64,000 bases of DNA from NCBI RefSeq assembly GCF_023028105.1, contig NZ_CP095491.1:2418001-2482000 (forward strand). The letters run 5' to 3'. Numbering within the stretch: position 1 is the stretch's first letter; the number at the start of each line of letters is the position of its first letter. This document shows positions 16,824 through 24,581 of the stretch, piece by piece. The notes under the pieces are model-generated. The model did not search any database and was not told the DNA's origin. It was given only the letters and a program-made list of their open reading frames with translations. The translations under genes were made by a program, and so were the position numbers. The stretch is from Halosolutus gelatinilyticus. Lineage in GTDB: Archaea > Halobacteriota > Halobacteria > Halobacteriales > Natrialbaceae.

Positions 16824-17135
16824 TCAGCTCGCGGGCTCGAGGAGCTCCTCGAGTCGCGAGAGGACTGACGATCCGTGGACGACGTCCTCCGAGGGAGTTT
16901 CGTCCCGGTTGACGTACGCCGTCAATTCGTCGTAGAGGTGTCGTGCCTGAGCGCCGGTGAGCGTTTTCTCACCGGCTTCGATCGTCTCGAACAGGTCGAG
17001 CGTCCACGTCGGGGGCGCTTCGTCCTCGTCGAGTGCGGCGTCGACGCGCTCGGACAGGACGTGGTGGACGACCCACTGCTCTTCTCTGGAGAGCGTGACT
17101 TCGTGCGTCTCGGTTTCCGGGGGTGTGGAACTCAT
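16824..17135 (-). CDS. Uncharacterised haloarchaeal protein (103 aa)
   Basis: From the ATG at 17135 (MSSTPPETE) the protein is acidic and mostly helical, with the pattern LSREEQWVVHHVLSERVDAAL, then DLFETIEAGEKTLTGAQARHLYDELTAYV. It ends in SRLEELLEPAS. The composition and style match haloarchaeal orphan families. TTTATGAGG on the minus strand at about 17190-17198 is a likely TATA. An ATG at 17168 is a less likely start. Confidence 0.6.
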   Translation of the reverse strand: MSSTPPETETHEVTLSREEQWVVHHVLSERVDAALDEDEAPPTWTLDLFETIEAGEKTLTGAQARHLYDELTAYVNRDETPSEDVVHGSSVLSRLEELLEPAS

Positions 17136-17312
17136 TTCGTCACACGGACCGATTTCGACGGCCCTCATCCGACGCTACGAAGGGGGGCCTCATAAACCTT
17201 GTCACGAGTTATCACAGTGCGGTGCGGGTGACAGTTTTGATGGGCGATGCGTCGATCGACTCGACTCGCCGATCGCGTCTCGATTCGCCCCAAACCGACG
17301 GACGATCGCGTC

Positions 17313-17879
17313 TCAGCCGGATCGGACGTCCCGGCGCATCGCGATCTCGAACCACGGGCACAGGCGGAGCTGGCGGTACCACTCGGGGTTCTCGTGCAGG
17401 CGCTCGTAGGGCACCCACAGCAGCCCGGCGACCTCCTCCTCGTCGGGATCGAGTGACGCGTCCGAGAGCGTCAGTTTGAGGACCGCACAGACCTCGTGTT
17501 CGACGCCCGCGTTCTCGAAGTAGCGCTTGTACTCGAAGCGATCGGTCAGCCGCAGGTCGTCGTACTGGTCGGGGGTGACGCCGAGTTCCTCCTCGAGTCG
17601 CTCGCGGGTCGCGTCCTCCTGGCTCTGTCCTTCGACCGGGTGGGAGGCGACGGTGCCGTCCCAGTAGGAGCCCCAGAGGCGTTTTCCGGGCGCTCGCTGC
17701 GCGAGGAGGATGTTGTCGCTCTCGTCGAAGACGAGCGAGGTGAACGCCCGGTGGCGGATGCCGTCGCCCGTGTGGGCTTCGAGCCGGTTGACGACGTCGA
17801 GTTCGTTGTCGTCCTCGTCGACCGCGATAACGTCCTGTGCTGCGTTCCTGTGCGGCAGTTCGTCGTCCTGGCTGCTCAT
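17313..17879 (-). CDS. Type 1 isopentenyl-diphosphate isomerase-like Nudix protein lacking the usual Cys
   Basis: 188 aa. The IDI-1 order is clear: HTGDGIRHRAFTSLVF, LLAQRAPGKRLWGSYWDGTVASHP, and a Nudix-like REELGV block, ending in RLCPWFEIAM. Metal ligands (about His36, His43, His80 and the EEEV glutamates) are present. The catalytic cysteine of bacterial IDI (V-C-G-H-P) is replaced by Ala78 (V-A-S-H-P). It may be an isomerase with changed chemistry or a Nudix hydrolase. IPP isomerisation feeds archaeal lipids and carotenoids. Confidence 0.75.
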   Translation of the reverse strand: MSSQDDELPHRNAAQDVIAVDEDDNELDVVNRLEAHTGDGIRHRAFTSLVFDESDNILLAQRAPGKRLWGSYWDGTVASHPVEGQSQEDATRERLEEELGVTPDQYDDLRLTDRFEYKRYFENAGVEHEVCAVLKLTLSDASLDPDEEEVAGLLWVPYERLHENPEWYRQLRLCPWFEIAMRRDVRSG

Positions 17880-17969
17880 ACCACCACAATCGGAGAGGCT
17901 CTTGAAACCAGTATCGTCTTGGCCGCCGACGGGTCGAAACCGGTCGGTAGCGGACGTCCGGGGACCGAA

Positions 17970-18917
17970 TCACCGGTCGGCGGCTCGAAACAGCGCCCGA
18001 TCGTCGGGATCCGGCCGATAGTCGGCACCGACCGCGATCTCCAGCGCGTTCGGAACCGTCTCGAGGGTCAGCGTTTCCGCTTCGAGCATCTCCCCGTCGA
18101 GGCTGTACTCGACGGCCTCGCGGAAGCTGTCGACGGTGAGCGCGGGGGTTCGCCGGCGAACGATGGCCTCTCCCTCCTGATCGAACAGCCTGTCGAGAGC
18201 CGCCTCCCGCAACAGGTCGATCGCGGAGGCATCCTCGACGATGGTGACCTCGAAGCGACCGTCCTCGACGTTCGCCTGGGCGGTCCGCGACCCCGAGAAC
18301 CGTCGGCAGTTCCCGACGAGGACGAACAGCGCCTTGCCCTCCCACGCGGAGTTTACCTCCCCGTTCGACTCCACGGTCATCACCCGCAGCCGCGGCGATT
18401 CGAACGAGGTGACCGTCTCGAGCGTGTTCATCACGTACGCGAGGACGCCGTACTCGCGTTTCCTGTCGGAGGCCGTCCGGCCGCTCGCCTCGGCGGTCAC
18501 GCCGCCGATGCAGGAGTTGACGAAGGCGCGATCGTTCGCGATCCCGAGGTCGATCCGTCTCCGTCGGCCGTCTTCGATCACTCGGAACCCGTGTTCGACG
18601 CCCTCGATGCCGACGTTCGCCGCGAAGTTGTTGCCCGTCCCCGCGGGAACGACGGCGACGGTCGTCGTCTCCAGTTCGTCCGCGGCCCGAACGCCGTTGA
18701 CGACCTCGTTTACGGTGCCGTCACCGCCGACCGCACCGACGAGGTCGGCCTCGGGTGCGGCCTCGCGCGCCAGCCGCTTCGCGTCGCCGGCTTCCGCCGT
18801 CGTTCGAACGTCGAAGCCGCGATCGGCCGCCAGTTCGATCACCCCGTCGGCGTGATCTTCGCTCCCGCTTACGGGATTGAGGACGAGGACGCGTTCGTCT
18901 TCGCCGTCGGATGGCAT
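17970..18917 (-). CDS. Diacylglycerol kinase-like lipid/NAD kinase family protein
   Basis: 315 aa from the ATG at 18917 (MPSDGEDER). The DAGK catalytic motifs are in place: LVLNPVSGSE near the N-terminus, the nucleotide loop GAVGGDGTVNEVVNG (GGDGT at 64-68) and VVPAGTGNNFAANVG. The C-terminal half is strand-rich with SLDGEMLEAETLTLE. Such enzymes phosphorylate lipids in membranes; in archaea the substrate is undetermined. Its start overlaps none but is only 55 bases from the divergently read PHP gene. Confidence 0.8.
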   Translation of the reverse strand: MPSDGEDERVLVLNPVSGSEDHADGVIELAADRGFDVRTTAEAGDAKRLAREAAPEADLVGAVGGDGTVNEVVNGVRAADELETTTVAVVPAGTGNNFAANVGIEGVEHGFRVIEDGRRRRIDLGIANDRAFVNSCIGGVTAEASGRTASDRKREYGVLAYVMNTLETVTSFESPRLRVMTVESNGEVNSAWEGKALFVLVGNCRRFSGSRTAQANVEDGRFEVTIVEDASAIDLLREAALDRLFDQEGEAIVRRRTPALTVDSFREAVEYSLDGEMLEAETLTLETVPNALEIAVGADYRPDPDDRALFRAADR

Positions 18918-18971
18918 GCGGCGGGATACGCCGGCCCCACGCAAAAGGACCTGCCCGGCGTATGCTTCGCC

Positions 18972-19697
18972 GTGTACGCGATCGACCTGCACACGCACAC
19001 GCGATTCTTCCACGGTCACCGCGAGCTCGGGGATCGGTTCGACCCGATCGGCGTTCGCGCGCTCGCGTGGGCGGCCGATCGACGGGGCCTCGACGGGTTC
19101 GCGACGACCAACCACGATTACCTCACGCGGTTCGAGCCGGGCGCCGACGTCGCCATCCTGCCGGGGATCGAGATCACGACCGATCGGGGACACGTCCTCG
19201 TCGTCGGGCCCGATCCGCCCGAGGCGACGAAACCGGGCGCGCTCTCGCCGGCGGAGGCGGTCGCGCTCGCTCACGACCGCGACTGCGCCGCGATCGTCGC
19301 CCACCCGTTTCGCAACAGCACGGTTCGGGAACTCGAGGACGTTCCGTTCGACGCGATCGAGGTCAACGGCAAACACCCGCGATCGCGCCCGCTGGTCGAG
19401 AAGTTAGCGCGGAGACGGGATCTGCCGCTGGTCGGCGGGAGCGACGCCCACTACCCGTTCGAGGTGGGACGAGCGTACACCGTCGTCGACGCGGATCGGC
19501 TCGCACCGTCGGCGATCGTCGACGCTATCCGCGACGGTCGGGTCAGCGCCCGCGTCTCGTGGACGTCGTTCGATCGGCTCCTGCGCAAGGGCTATCGAAC
19601 TATCCACCGGCGCAAGAAGGTGATCGACGCGATCGAGACGCCGACACCCGGCGTGGGGGTGCCACCCGGCGAAAACGAAGCGGGTGGAGACGGGTGA
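18972..19697 (+). CDS. PHP-domain phosphoesterase
   Basis: 241 aa from the GTG at 18972 (YAIDLHTHTRFFHG). The N-terminal DLHTHT motif, GLDGFATTNHD, ILPGIEITTDRGHVL, VAHPFRN and GGSDAHYP are the metal-binding signatures of the PHP family (histidinol phosphatase/RNase AM type, trinuclear metal site). The C-terminus is basic then Gly/Pro-rich. Substrate not predictable; histidinol phosphatase or 3',5'-nucleotide phosphatase are possible. Divergent from the lipid kinase gene. Confidence 0.8.
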   Translation: MYAIDLHTHTRFFHGHRELGDRFDPIGVRALAWAADRRGLDGFATTNHDYLTRFEPGADVAILPGIEITTDRGHVLVVGPDPPEATKPGALSPAEAVALAHDRDCAAIVAHPFRNSTVRELEDVPFDAIEVNGKHPRSRPLVEKLARRRDLPLVGGSDAHYPFEVGRAYTVVDADRLAPSAIVDAIRDGRVSARVSWTSFDRLLRKGYRTIHRRKKVIDAIETPTPGVGVPPGENEAGGDG

Positions 19698-19718
19698 AAA
19701 CGAAGATTCTGCGTCGTA

Positions 19719-20132
19719 TTATGGGCGTGGCATCGATTCGATCTCTCGAATCCGCGCCGTCTTCTCGACCGCTTGATACTGGCGCTTCCACGCCTCTTCA
19801 GGAAACAGTCCGTTGCGATCGAACAGCTCGCGCGCGTCTTCGGTGAGTTCGTAGAACTTGTAAGGGTAGTCCCGAAGCCGGTTCCCCGTCTCGAACTCGC
19901 GTTCGCGGACGACGCCGACGCTCTCCAACGTTCGAAGGTGTCGACGGATGGCGTCGTCGCTGAGGGGTGGATTCATGTAGTCCAGTTCCTCGACGCTGGG
20001 CATCCCCTTCGGGTGACCGACGACGTCCGCGAGAATGTCGGCTCGCTTCTTGTCGGTCGCCTTCTGGAGCGCCCGCCACGCGTCGAATCCCGCGGTTCCC
20101 TCCCGGCCCGGATCGGCCGTCTCGGGTATCAT
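19719..20132 (-). CDS. Winged-helix transcriptional regulator
   Basis: 137 aa. A winged-helix DNA-binding domain covers most of the protein: KKRADILADVVGHPKGMPSVEELDYM, then SDDAIRRHLRTLESVGVVREREFE and a wing ending YPYKFYELTEDARELFD. The pattern is that of haloarchaeal ArsR- or PadR-like regulators without a ligand domain. It is transcribed away from the gene at 20260, and a CCATAAACA stretch near 20156-20164 may be the promoter region. Target unknown. Confidence 0.75.
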   Translation of the reverse strand: MIPETADPGREGTAGFDAWRALQKATDKKRADILADVVGHPKGMPSVEELDYMNPPLSDDAIRRHLRTLESVGVVREREFETGNRLRDYPYKFYELTEDARELFDRNGLFPEEAWKRQYQAVEKTARIREIESMPRP

Positions 20133-20166
20133 GTGTCACACTTGGAGAGCCACCACCATAAACACT

Positions 20167-20180
20167 CGCATCTAAATGCG
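20167..20180. promoter_or_regulatory. Palindrome between divergent regulator and orphan gene
   Basis: CGCAT-CTAA-ATGCG, a 5-bp inverted repeat, lies 35-48 bases upstream of the minus-strand regulator ATG, in the position of promoter elements. A second palindrome, CGGTCA-CT-TGACCG at 20242-20255, lies just before the plus-strand gene. Either could be an autoregulatory site. Evidence is sequence symmetry only. Confidence 0.25.
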
Positions 20181-20259
20181 GGTGATTCTGCAACTAATCC
20201 CACAACTAATTTGACTGAGAACGAACGGTTGATAATGCTACCGGTCACTTGACCGAACG

Positions 20260-20880
20260 ATGAACACGGACGGCGGTCCCGGGCCCGAGGGGCGGGACCA
20301 GTTCGAGGACCGCGAGGAGGCCGAGGCGCCGGGAGCAGAGGAGATCTTGACCGAGATCGAGTCCGTCAACCTCTCTCCGAGCGAACACCAGCGGGTCAAG
20401 GATCTCGTCAACGGCGAAGAGATGAACCGAATCAAGGGCTACGATCGGCGGTATCTGGTTGCGGGAGCGGGCGGCGAGACCGGCGCTGCGACGCGTCGGA
20501 AAACGGTCTGTGACCTGCTCGACGAGCGCACCGATCCGCCGTCGGTCGCCTTTCGACTGGAGGACTTCGGCCTCACGCCCGAGGATATCAGGCTCTGGCA
20601 CCGCGTTTTCGACATCTGCTGCGGCCGAGCGACGCACATCGTCGCCGTGCTCGAAGACTTCGACGGCGGCTACGTCTGGGAGCTGGGGCTGTTATTCGCC
20701 CCGTCGTACCGCGACCGCGTGTGGGTGTTGAAACGGCGATACCCGGACGAAGAGACCGAACGCGAGCGGTACGACAACGGAATGGCGGCATCGCACGTCA
20801 AACTCCTCCTGACCGGCGATCGCTGCCACGAGTGGATCGACGCGGACGAGCTGCGAGACGCCGTCAACGAGGTTCCTTGA
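20260..20880 (+). CDS. Uncharacterised haloarchaeal protein (206 aa)
   Basis: An acidic Glu-rich N-terminus of about 30 residues is followed by a globular domain. Features that stand out are RYLVAGAGGETGAATRRKTVCDLL, VAFRLEDFGLTPEDIRLWHRVFDICCGRATHIVAVLEDFDGGYVWELGLLFAP and RVWVLKRRYPDEETERERYDNGMAASHVKLL. The layout (nucleotide-like GAGG, VWELGLL with a buried Glu) recalls nucleoside 2-deoxyribosyltransferase/TIR-like folds, where such a Glu is catalytic, but this is only an impression. Starts right after the palindrome at 20242-20255. Confidence 0.6.
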   Translation: MNTDGGPGPEGRDQFEDREEAEAPGAEEILTEIESVNLSPSEHQRVKDLVNGEEMNRIKGYDRRYLVAGAGGETGAATRRKTVCDLLDERTDPPSVAFRLEDFGLTPEDIRLWHRVFDICCGRATHIVAVLEDFDGGYVWELGLLFAPSYRDRVWVLKRRYPDEETERERYDNGMAASHVKLLLTGDRCHEWIDADELRDAVNEVP

Positions 20881-20908
20881 CGAGACGCGCGATCGTCGGC
20901 TTCTCGAA

Positions 20909-21322
20909 TCACCCTAACTGCTCGTCCAGAATCAGTCGCGTCTTCGTGCTGACGACCTCTTCCTGATCGCGAGCCTGCGTGATGAGATCGTTCACCCCGC
21001 GCGTGTCCGTGGCGTCGACGACGAGGACGACGTCCTGTTCGCCCGAGACCATCCAGACGAAGTCGACTTCTTCCCACTCTGCCATTCGCTCGGAAATGGC
21101 CTTGGTGTCGACGTCGACCGCGACGCTGACCTCGATCATCGCCTTGACATTCCCGGTGCGAGTCGAGATGGTGAAGCGCTCGATGACGTCCTCGTCCATC
21201 ATGCGCTCGACGCGGTTTCGCACGGTGCCTTCGCTCGTCTCGACCTCGTCTGCGATCTCCGTGTACGGCGTTCGGGCGTCGCGCCGGAGGATATCGAGGA
21301 TCTGTCGGTCCAGATCGTCCAT
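20909..21322 (-). CDS. Lrp/AsnC-family transcriptional regulator
   Basis: 137 aa from the ATG at 21322 (MDDLDRQILDILRRDART). Helix-turn-helix at about 15-45 (PYTEIADEVETSEGTVRNRVERMM) and a RAM/AsnC ligand domain (about 60-130) with VDFVWMVSGEQDVVLVVDA. It is divergent from carA with a 102-base intergenic region containing a perfect 15-bp palindrome, which makes control of carA and of itself likely. Amino-acid or nucleotide status may be the signal; this is inferred. Confidence 0.88.
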   Translation of the reverse strand: MDDLDRQILDILRRDARTPYTEIADEVETSEGTVRNRVERMMDEDVIERFTISTRTGNVKAMIEVSVAVDVDTKAISERMAEWEEVDFVWMVSGEQDVVLVVDATDTRGVNDLITQARDQEEVVSTKTRLILDEQLG

Positions 21323-21358
21323 GGAGGTGCGTGGATACACTCGGGGTGCACTTACCGA

Positions 21359-21373
21359 TTACGAATTTCGTAA
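21359..21373. promoter_or_regulatory. Lrp-type operator between lrp and carA
   Basis: TTACGAA-T-TTCGTAA is a perfect palindrome with 7-bp arms, in the length class of archaeal Lrp sites. A further TTCGTAA half-site occurs at 21419-21425, overlapping the carA start codon, with TACGT before it. The main site lies 37-51 bases upstream of the lrp-family ATG and 52-66 bases upstream of carA. Probably shared autoregulatory and carA-regulating sites. Confidence 0.5.
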
Positions 21374-21424
21374 CTCAGCTTCGAAGACAACACTTATGGC
21401 GGTGTGTCCGATACGTAGTTCGTA

Positions 21425-22501
21425 ATGACAGAGGCCTACGTTGCGCTGGAGGGTGGCCGCGTACTCGAGGGACGTGGTCGCGCTCCGGGCACGGCTCGCG
21501 GCGAACTGGTTTTCACAACGGCGTACACCGGCTACGAGGAGAGCCTGACCGATCCCTCCTACGAGGAGCAGGTTCTGACCTTCTCGTACCCGTTGATCGG
21601 GAACTACGGCGTCCGCGAGGAGCGATTCGAGTCCGACCGCGTCCACCCGCGGGCGGTGCTCGCACGCGAACTCACCGAAGACGTCGCCGAGTGGCTCGAA
21701 AGCGAAGACGTGCCGGCGATCGATCACCTCGACACGCGCGAGGTCGTCACCGACATCCGGGACGGCGGCGCTATGAAGTGCGGCATCGCCGTCGGCGAGG
21801 ACGTCACCGAGGAGGACGCGCTCGCCGAACTCGAGCAGTGCAAGGGCATGAGCGAGCACACCGAGATCGGCGCCCAGGTCAGCGTCGACGAACCCGCCGT
21901 CCACGGCGCCGACAACGACGGCGAGACGGTCGCGCTCGTTGACTGCGGCGCGAAGGGCTCGATCGTCGACTCGTTGCTCGCTCGCGACGCGACCGTCCAC
22001 GTCCTACCCCACGACGCGACCGCGGCCGACGTCGAGGCCGTCGACCCCGACATCCTCTTCATCTCCAACGGTCCCGGCGACCCCGCGAACTACGAGGCGG
22101 CGATCGCCCTCGTCGAGGCGTTCGTCGAGGACACGCCCGTCGCCGGCATCTGTCTCGGCCAGCAGATCGTCGCCGAGGCGCTGGGCGGCACCACCGAGAA
22201 GATGACCTTCGGCCACCGCGGCGTCAACCAGCCCGTTCTCGACCTCGAATCGGGCCAGGTCGTCATGACCACGCAGAACCACGGCTACACCGTCGCCGAT
22301 CCCGGCGACCACCTCGAAGTCACCCAGGTCAACGTCAACGACGACACGCCGGAGGGGATCGACGGCATCGAGTACGACGTCATCACCCGCCAGTACCACC
22401 CCGAGGCCAACCCCGGCCCCGAGGACACCCTCGACTTCTTCGACGACGTCCTCGCGATGGCCGACTCCCGAGCGACGACGGCCGTTCCCGCCGACGACTA
22501 A
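21425..22501 (+). CDS. carA: Carbamoyl-phosphate synthase small subunit CarA
   Basis: 358 aa. The small-subunit N-terminal domain (YVALEGGRVLEGRG, VFTTAYTGYEESLTDPSY) is followed by a class I glutamine amidotransferase domain with GICLGQQ (Cys243), the MTFGHRGVNQP loop and QYHPEANPGP carrying the His-Glu pair. It hydrolyses glutamine to feed CarB in carbamoyl-phosphate synthesis for pyrimidines and arginine. carB is not adjacent. Likely controlled by the neighbouring Lrp protein. A T-rich stretch after the stop (22502-22525) may end transcription. Confidence 0.92.
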   Translation: MTEAYVALEGGRVLEGRGRAPGTARGELVFTTAYTGYEESLTDPSYEEQVLTFSYPLIGNYGVREERFESDRVHPRAVLARELTEDVAEWLESEDVPAIDHLDTREVVTDIRDGGAMKCGIAVGEDVTEEDALAELEQCKGMSEHTEIGAQVSVDEPAVHGADNDGETVALVDCGAKGSIVDSLLARDATVHVLPHDATAADVEAVDPDILFISNGPGDPANYEAAIALVEAFVEDTPVAGICLGQQIVAEALGGTTEKMTFGHRGVNQPVLDLESGQVVMTTQNHGYTVADPGDHLEVTQVNVNDDTPEGIDGIEYDVITRQYHPEANPGPEDTLDFFDDVLAMADSRATTAVPADD

Positions 22502-22594
22502 TCTTCTCTGCCTTCTTCTCGTTTCTCACGTTCGAGTAGCGATCGCGACGTTCTCGCGTTGTGATCGGGGGGCGCGATCGGTGCCTGTATGGGC

Positions 22595-23770
22595 TCAGAT
22601 CGAACCGCCGACGATCTCTCCGATCCGTCGGTGGTCGAACAACTGCTCGTCGTCCTCCGCGAGCGCCTCGACGCCGTTCCACTCGCCGAAGACGTCCGGA
22701 TAGAACTGCTTCGCGGCGATTTCGGTCTGGATCAGGTTGATGATCGGTCCCTGGTACGCCGTCCCGCCGCGGTACAGTCGGTCGTTCCGGACTGCCGCGA
22801 GTTTGCTGCCGACGGGGTGGTCCCGTAACGCCGCCATCCGATCGTCGAATTCCGCGGCGGTCGCGTGGGAGAACCCGAACGAGAACACGAGGACGTCGGG
22901 GTCGACTTCGAGCAGTTGCTCGTAGTCCCACTCCGTGTGCGTGCCGTCGATGTGCTGATCGAACGCGTCCCGGATCCCCAGATCGCGGAGGTGTTTGTGT
23001 TCGTTGCCGCCGACGATCGGGTAGGCGTAGAACGAGCCCCCGTCGAAGTCCGAGTTGATCGAGAACAGCCCGATTTCGGGTCGCTCGTTCTCGGGCGGAA
23101 GGCCGGTTTCGATCGTCCCGACGAACTCGTCGTGAATCGCCTTGATCGCCCCGTAGCGCGCTCGCTCCTGAAACACGTCGGCGATCTTCTCGAACGCCTC
23201 GTACAGCGAGTAGTACGTGTAGTCGTGCCACTCCTCGCCCCGTCGGCGGATCAGATTGCCGAAGATCGGACCGACCGCCGAGTCGATCTCGTCGAAATCG
23301 TCGTCGTCCCAGCTATCGTCGAGTCGAGCGATGAAGTTCCGATCGAACAGGTGGACGTCGCAATCCAGTTCGTAGAACGTCTCCTTGTCGATGCCCGAAT
23401 CGCCCATCAACTGGTCGACGTCGCCGAGATCGACGCCGAGACCCGGGACGGTCTCGTAGAACTGATCGGGCCAGTTCTCCGCGAAGATGAGCGCCTCGAG
23501 TCCATCGAGTTGTCCGAGCGCGATGCCCATGTCTCCGTACGTGCTGAAGTACGCCATCCACCGTTCGGGAACGGACTCGAACGTGACCTCCCCCATCGGC
23601 TCCATGCTGACGGTGTAGCTCTCGTCCCCCGCGTCCGTGTTCGACTCGTCGCGATCAGATTCGCCCGCTTGTTCTGTTCCGCTCACACACCCCGCCACGA
23701 GCGCGCCGCCGACGGCTGCACCGCCGGCGACGATCTCGCGTCGCGTCCGCGCGTCGATCTCGTTTCGCAT
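22595..23770 (-). CDS. Tat-exported lipoprotein, ABC iron-siderophore-type binding protein
   Basis: 391 aa from the ATG at 23770. The N-terminus has a twin-arginine motif (ARTRREIVAGG), hydrophobic core and lipobox ending LVAGC, typical of haloarchaeal Tat lipoproteins. The mature part follows the periplasmic-binding PF01497-type pattern (DGLEALIFAENWPDQ, LEVDPDVLVFSFGF, KLAAVRNDRLYRGG). Two palindromes resembling iron-dependent repressor boxes lie just upstream. No permease or ATPase gene is adjacent, so this is an orphan receptor or part of a scattered system. A start at 23788 is less likely. Confidence 0.85.
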   Translation of the reverse strand: MRNEIDARTRREIVAGGAAVGGALVAGCVSGTEQAGESDRDESNTDAGDESYTVSMEPMGEVTFESVPERWMAYFSTYGDMGIALGQLDGLEALIFAENWPDQFYETVPGLGVDLGDVDQLMGDSGIDKETFYELDCDVHLFDRNFIARLDDSWDDDDFDEIDSAVGPIFGNLIRRRGEEWHDYTYYSLYEAFEKIADVFQERARYGAIKAIHDEFVGTIETGLPPENERPEIGLFSINSDFDGGSFYAYPIVGGNEHKHLRDLGIRDAFDQHIDGTHTEWDYEQLLEVDPDVLVFSFGFSHATAAEFDDRMAALRDHPVGSKLAAVRNDRLYRGGTAYQGPIINLIQTEIAAKQFYPDVFGEWNGVEALAEDDEQLFDHRRIGEIVGGSI

Positions 23771-23777
23771 ACCATAT

Positions 23778-23793
23778 TTTAGGCTCACCTAAA
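23778..23793. promoter_or_regulatory. Iron-box-like operator, proximal
   Basis: TTTAGG-CTCA-CCTAAA is a perfect palindrome with 6-bp arms, resembling the TTAGG..CCTAA sites of DtxR/SirR/Idr-type iron regulators of haloarchaea. It begins 8 bases upstream of the lipoprotein ATG (23770), so it overlaps or directly follows the transcription start. A TATA-like CTTATAGCC (minus strand, about 23796-23804) lies behind it. Confidence 0.5.
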
Positions 23794-23813
23794 GGGCTAT
23801 AAGCAGATCGATT

Positions 23814-23829
23814 TTTAGGCGATCCAAAA
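23814..23829. promoter_or_regulatory. Iron-box-like operator, distal and imperfect
   Basis: TTTAGG-CGAT-CCAAAA repeats the pattern of the proximal site 36 bases further upstream with one mismatch in the arms. The pair flanks the TATA-like region, an arrangement that would let a dimeric repressor cover the whole promoter. Confidence 0.4.
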
Positions 23830-24146
23830 TATCCGGGCGGCATCCAGTCCACGCGGGTTGGTTCGCCACGCGGTCACGATCGATTGGCCTCGTTGAAATC
23901 CTCAGCCGGTGATCGGTTTCGGTGGCCGCGCTGAATACATAGTGAGAATGTGGCACAAACTGAGAGGCGATTTACGAAGGAGAGTGACCGGTCAGTACTG
24001 GTGAATTAGTCATTGGAACCGCTGTTAGGAACTACACTGAATTGGCCGACATTCATCAAGTATTCGCCATTGTCTGTTCACCGACTCAGAAGCATCTTTT
24101 CCGCGGATATATTGCTGTAAGGACGTTTCGTTTACTTTTACCAGTC
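23830..24146. other. Intergenic low-GC region, nothing recognised
   Basis: About 315 bases between the iron-box promoter and a SnoaL-like remnant. The base composition is much lower in GC than the genome average. No open frame longer than about 30 codons with protein-like composition was seen, and no repeat. Confidence 0.35.
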
Positions 24147-24407
24147 CTATTCGGGAGTAACGCGTTGCCAAAACCCGTTGAACTCGATACTATCGAAGAA
24201 GGCTGATACCGTTACCACCTTGTCGTCGCGTCGCTCAAGAAACCATGCATAGGTGTTGGCATAAGACCTGCCGTCGCGCGCTGTCCCGCTTGCATCGAAG
24301 ACAACGACTGTCTCATCAGTATAGATGTCACAAATTATCGGCTTCAAGCCGACGCTCATACGGGTGTTGAAGGGGCGGATGACCTCGAGGACAGACGGCC
24401 CGTTACG
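24147..24407 (-). pseudogene. Remnant of a SnoaL/NTF2-like protein, N-terminus lost
   Basis: The minus-strand frame is open from an in-frame TGA at 24408-24410 down to the stop at 24147, with an internal ATG only at 24359. The deduced sequence (NGPSVLEVIRPFNTR..., DIYTDETVVVFDASGTARDG, YANTYAWFLERRDDKVVTVSAFFDSIEF) is the C-terminal two-thirds of a SnoaL-like cone fold. The first helix is missing and no start codon precedes the homologous part. A shortened protein from 24359 could in principle be made. Confidence 0.5.
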
Positions 24408-24581
24408 TCAACTACATGGCAAGGAATCGTGATTCGACAGCATTCAAACACGTTTCGATCGGATCCTGCTAACTGGATCGTTCACGAGCATACTGCTTCA
24501 TCCTCGGAAGTTCAGTTCGTCTGTCGGTGATCACTATTGCCGGAAGCATCCGTTCACTGTGAAATATACCGGTTCTAACGC

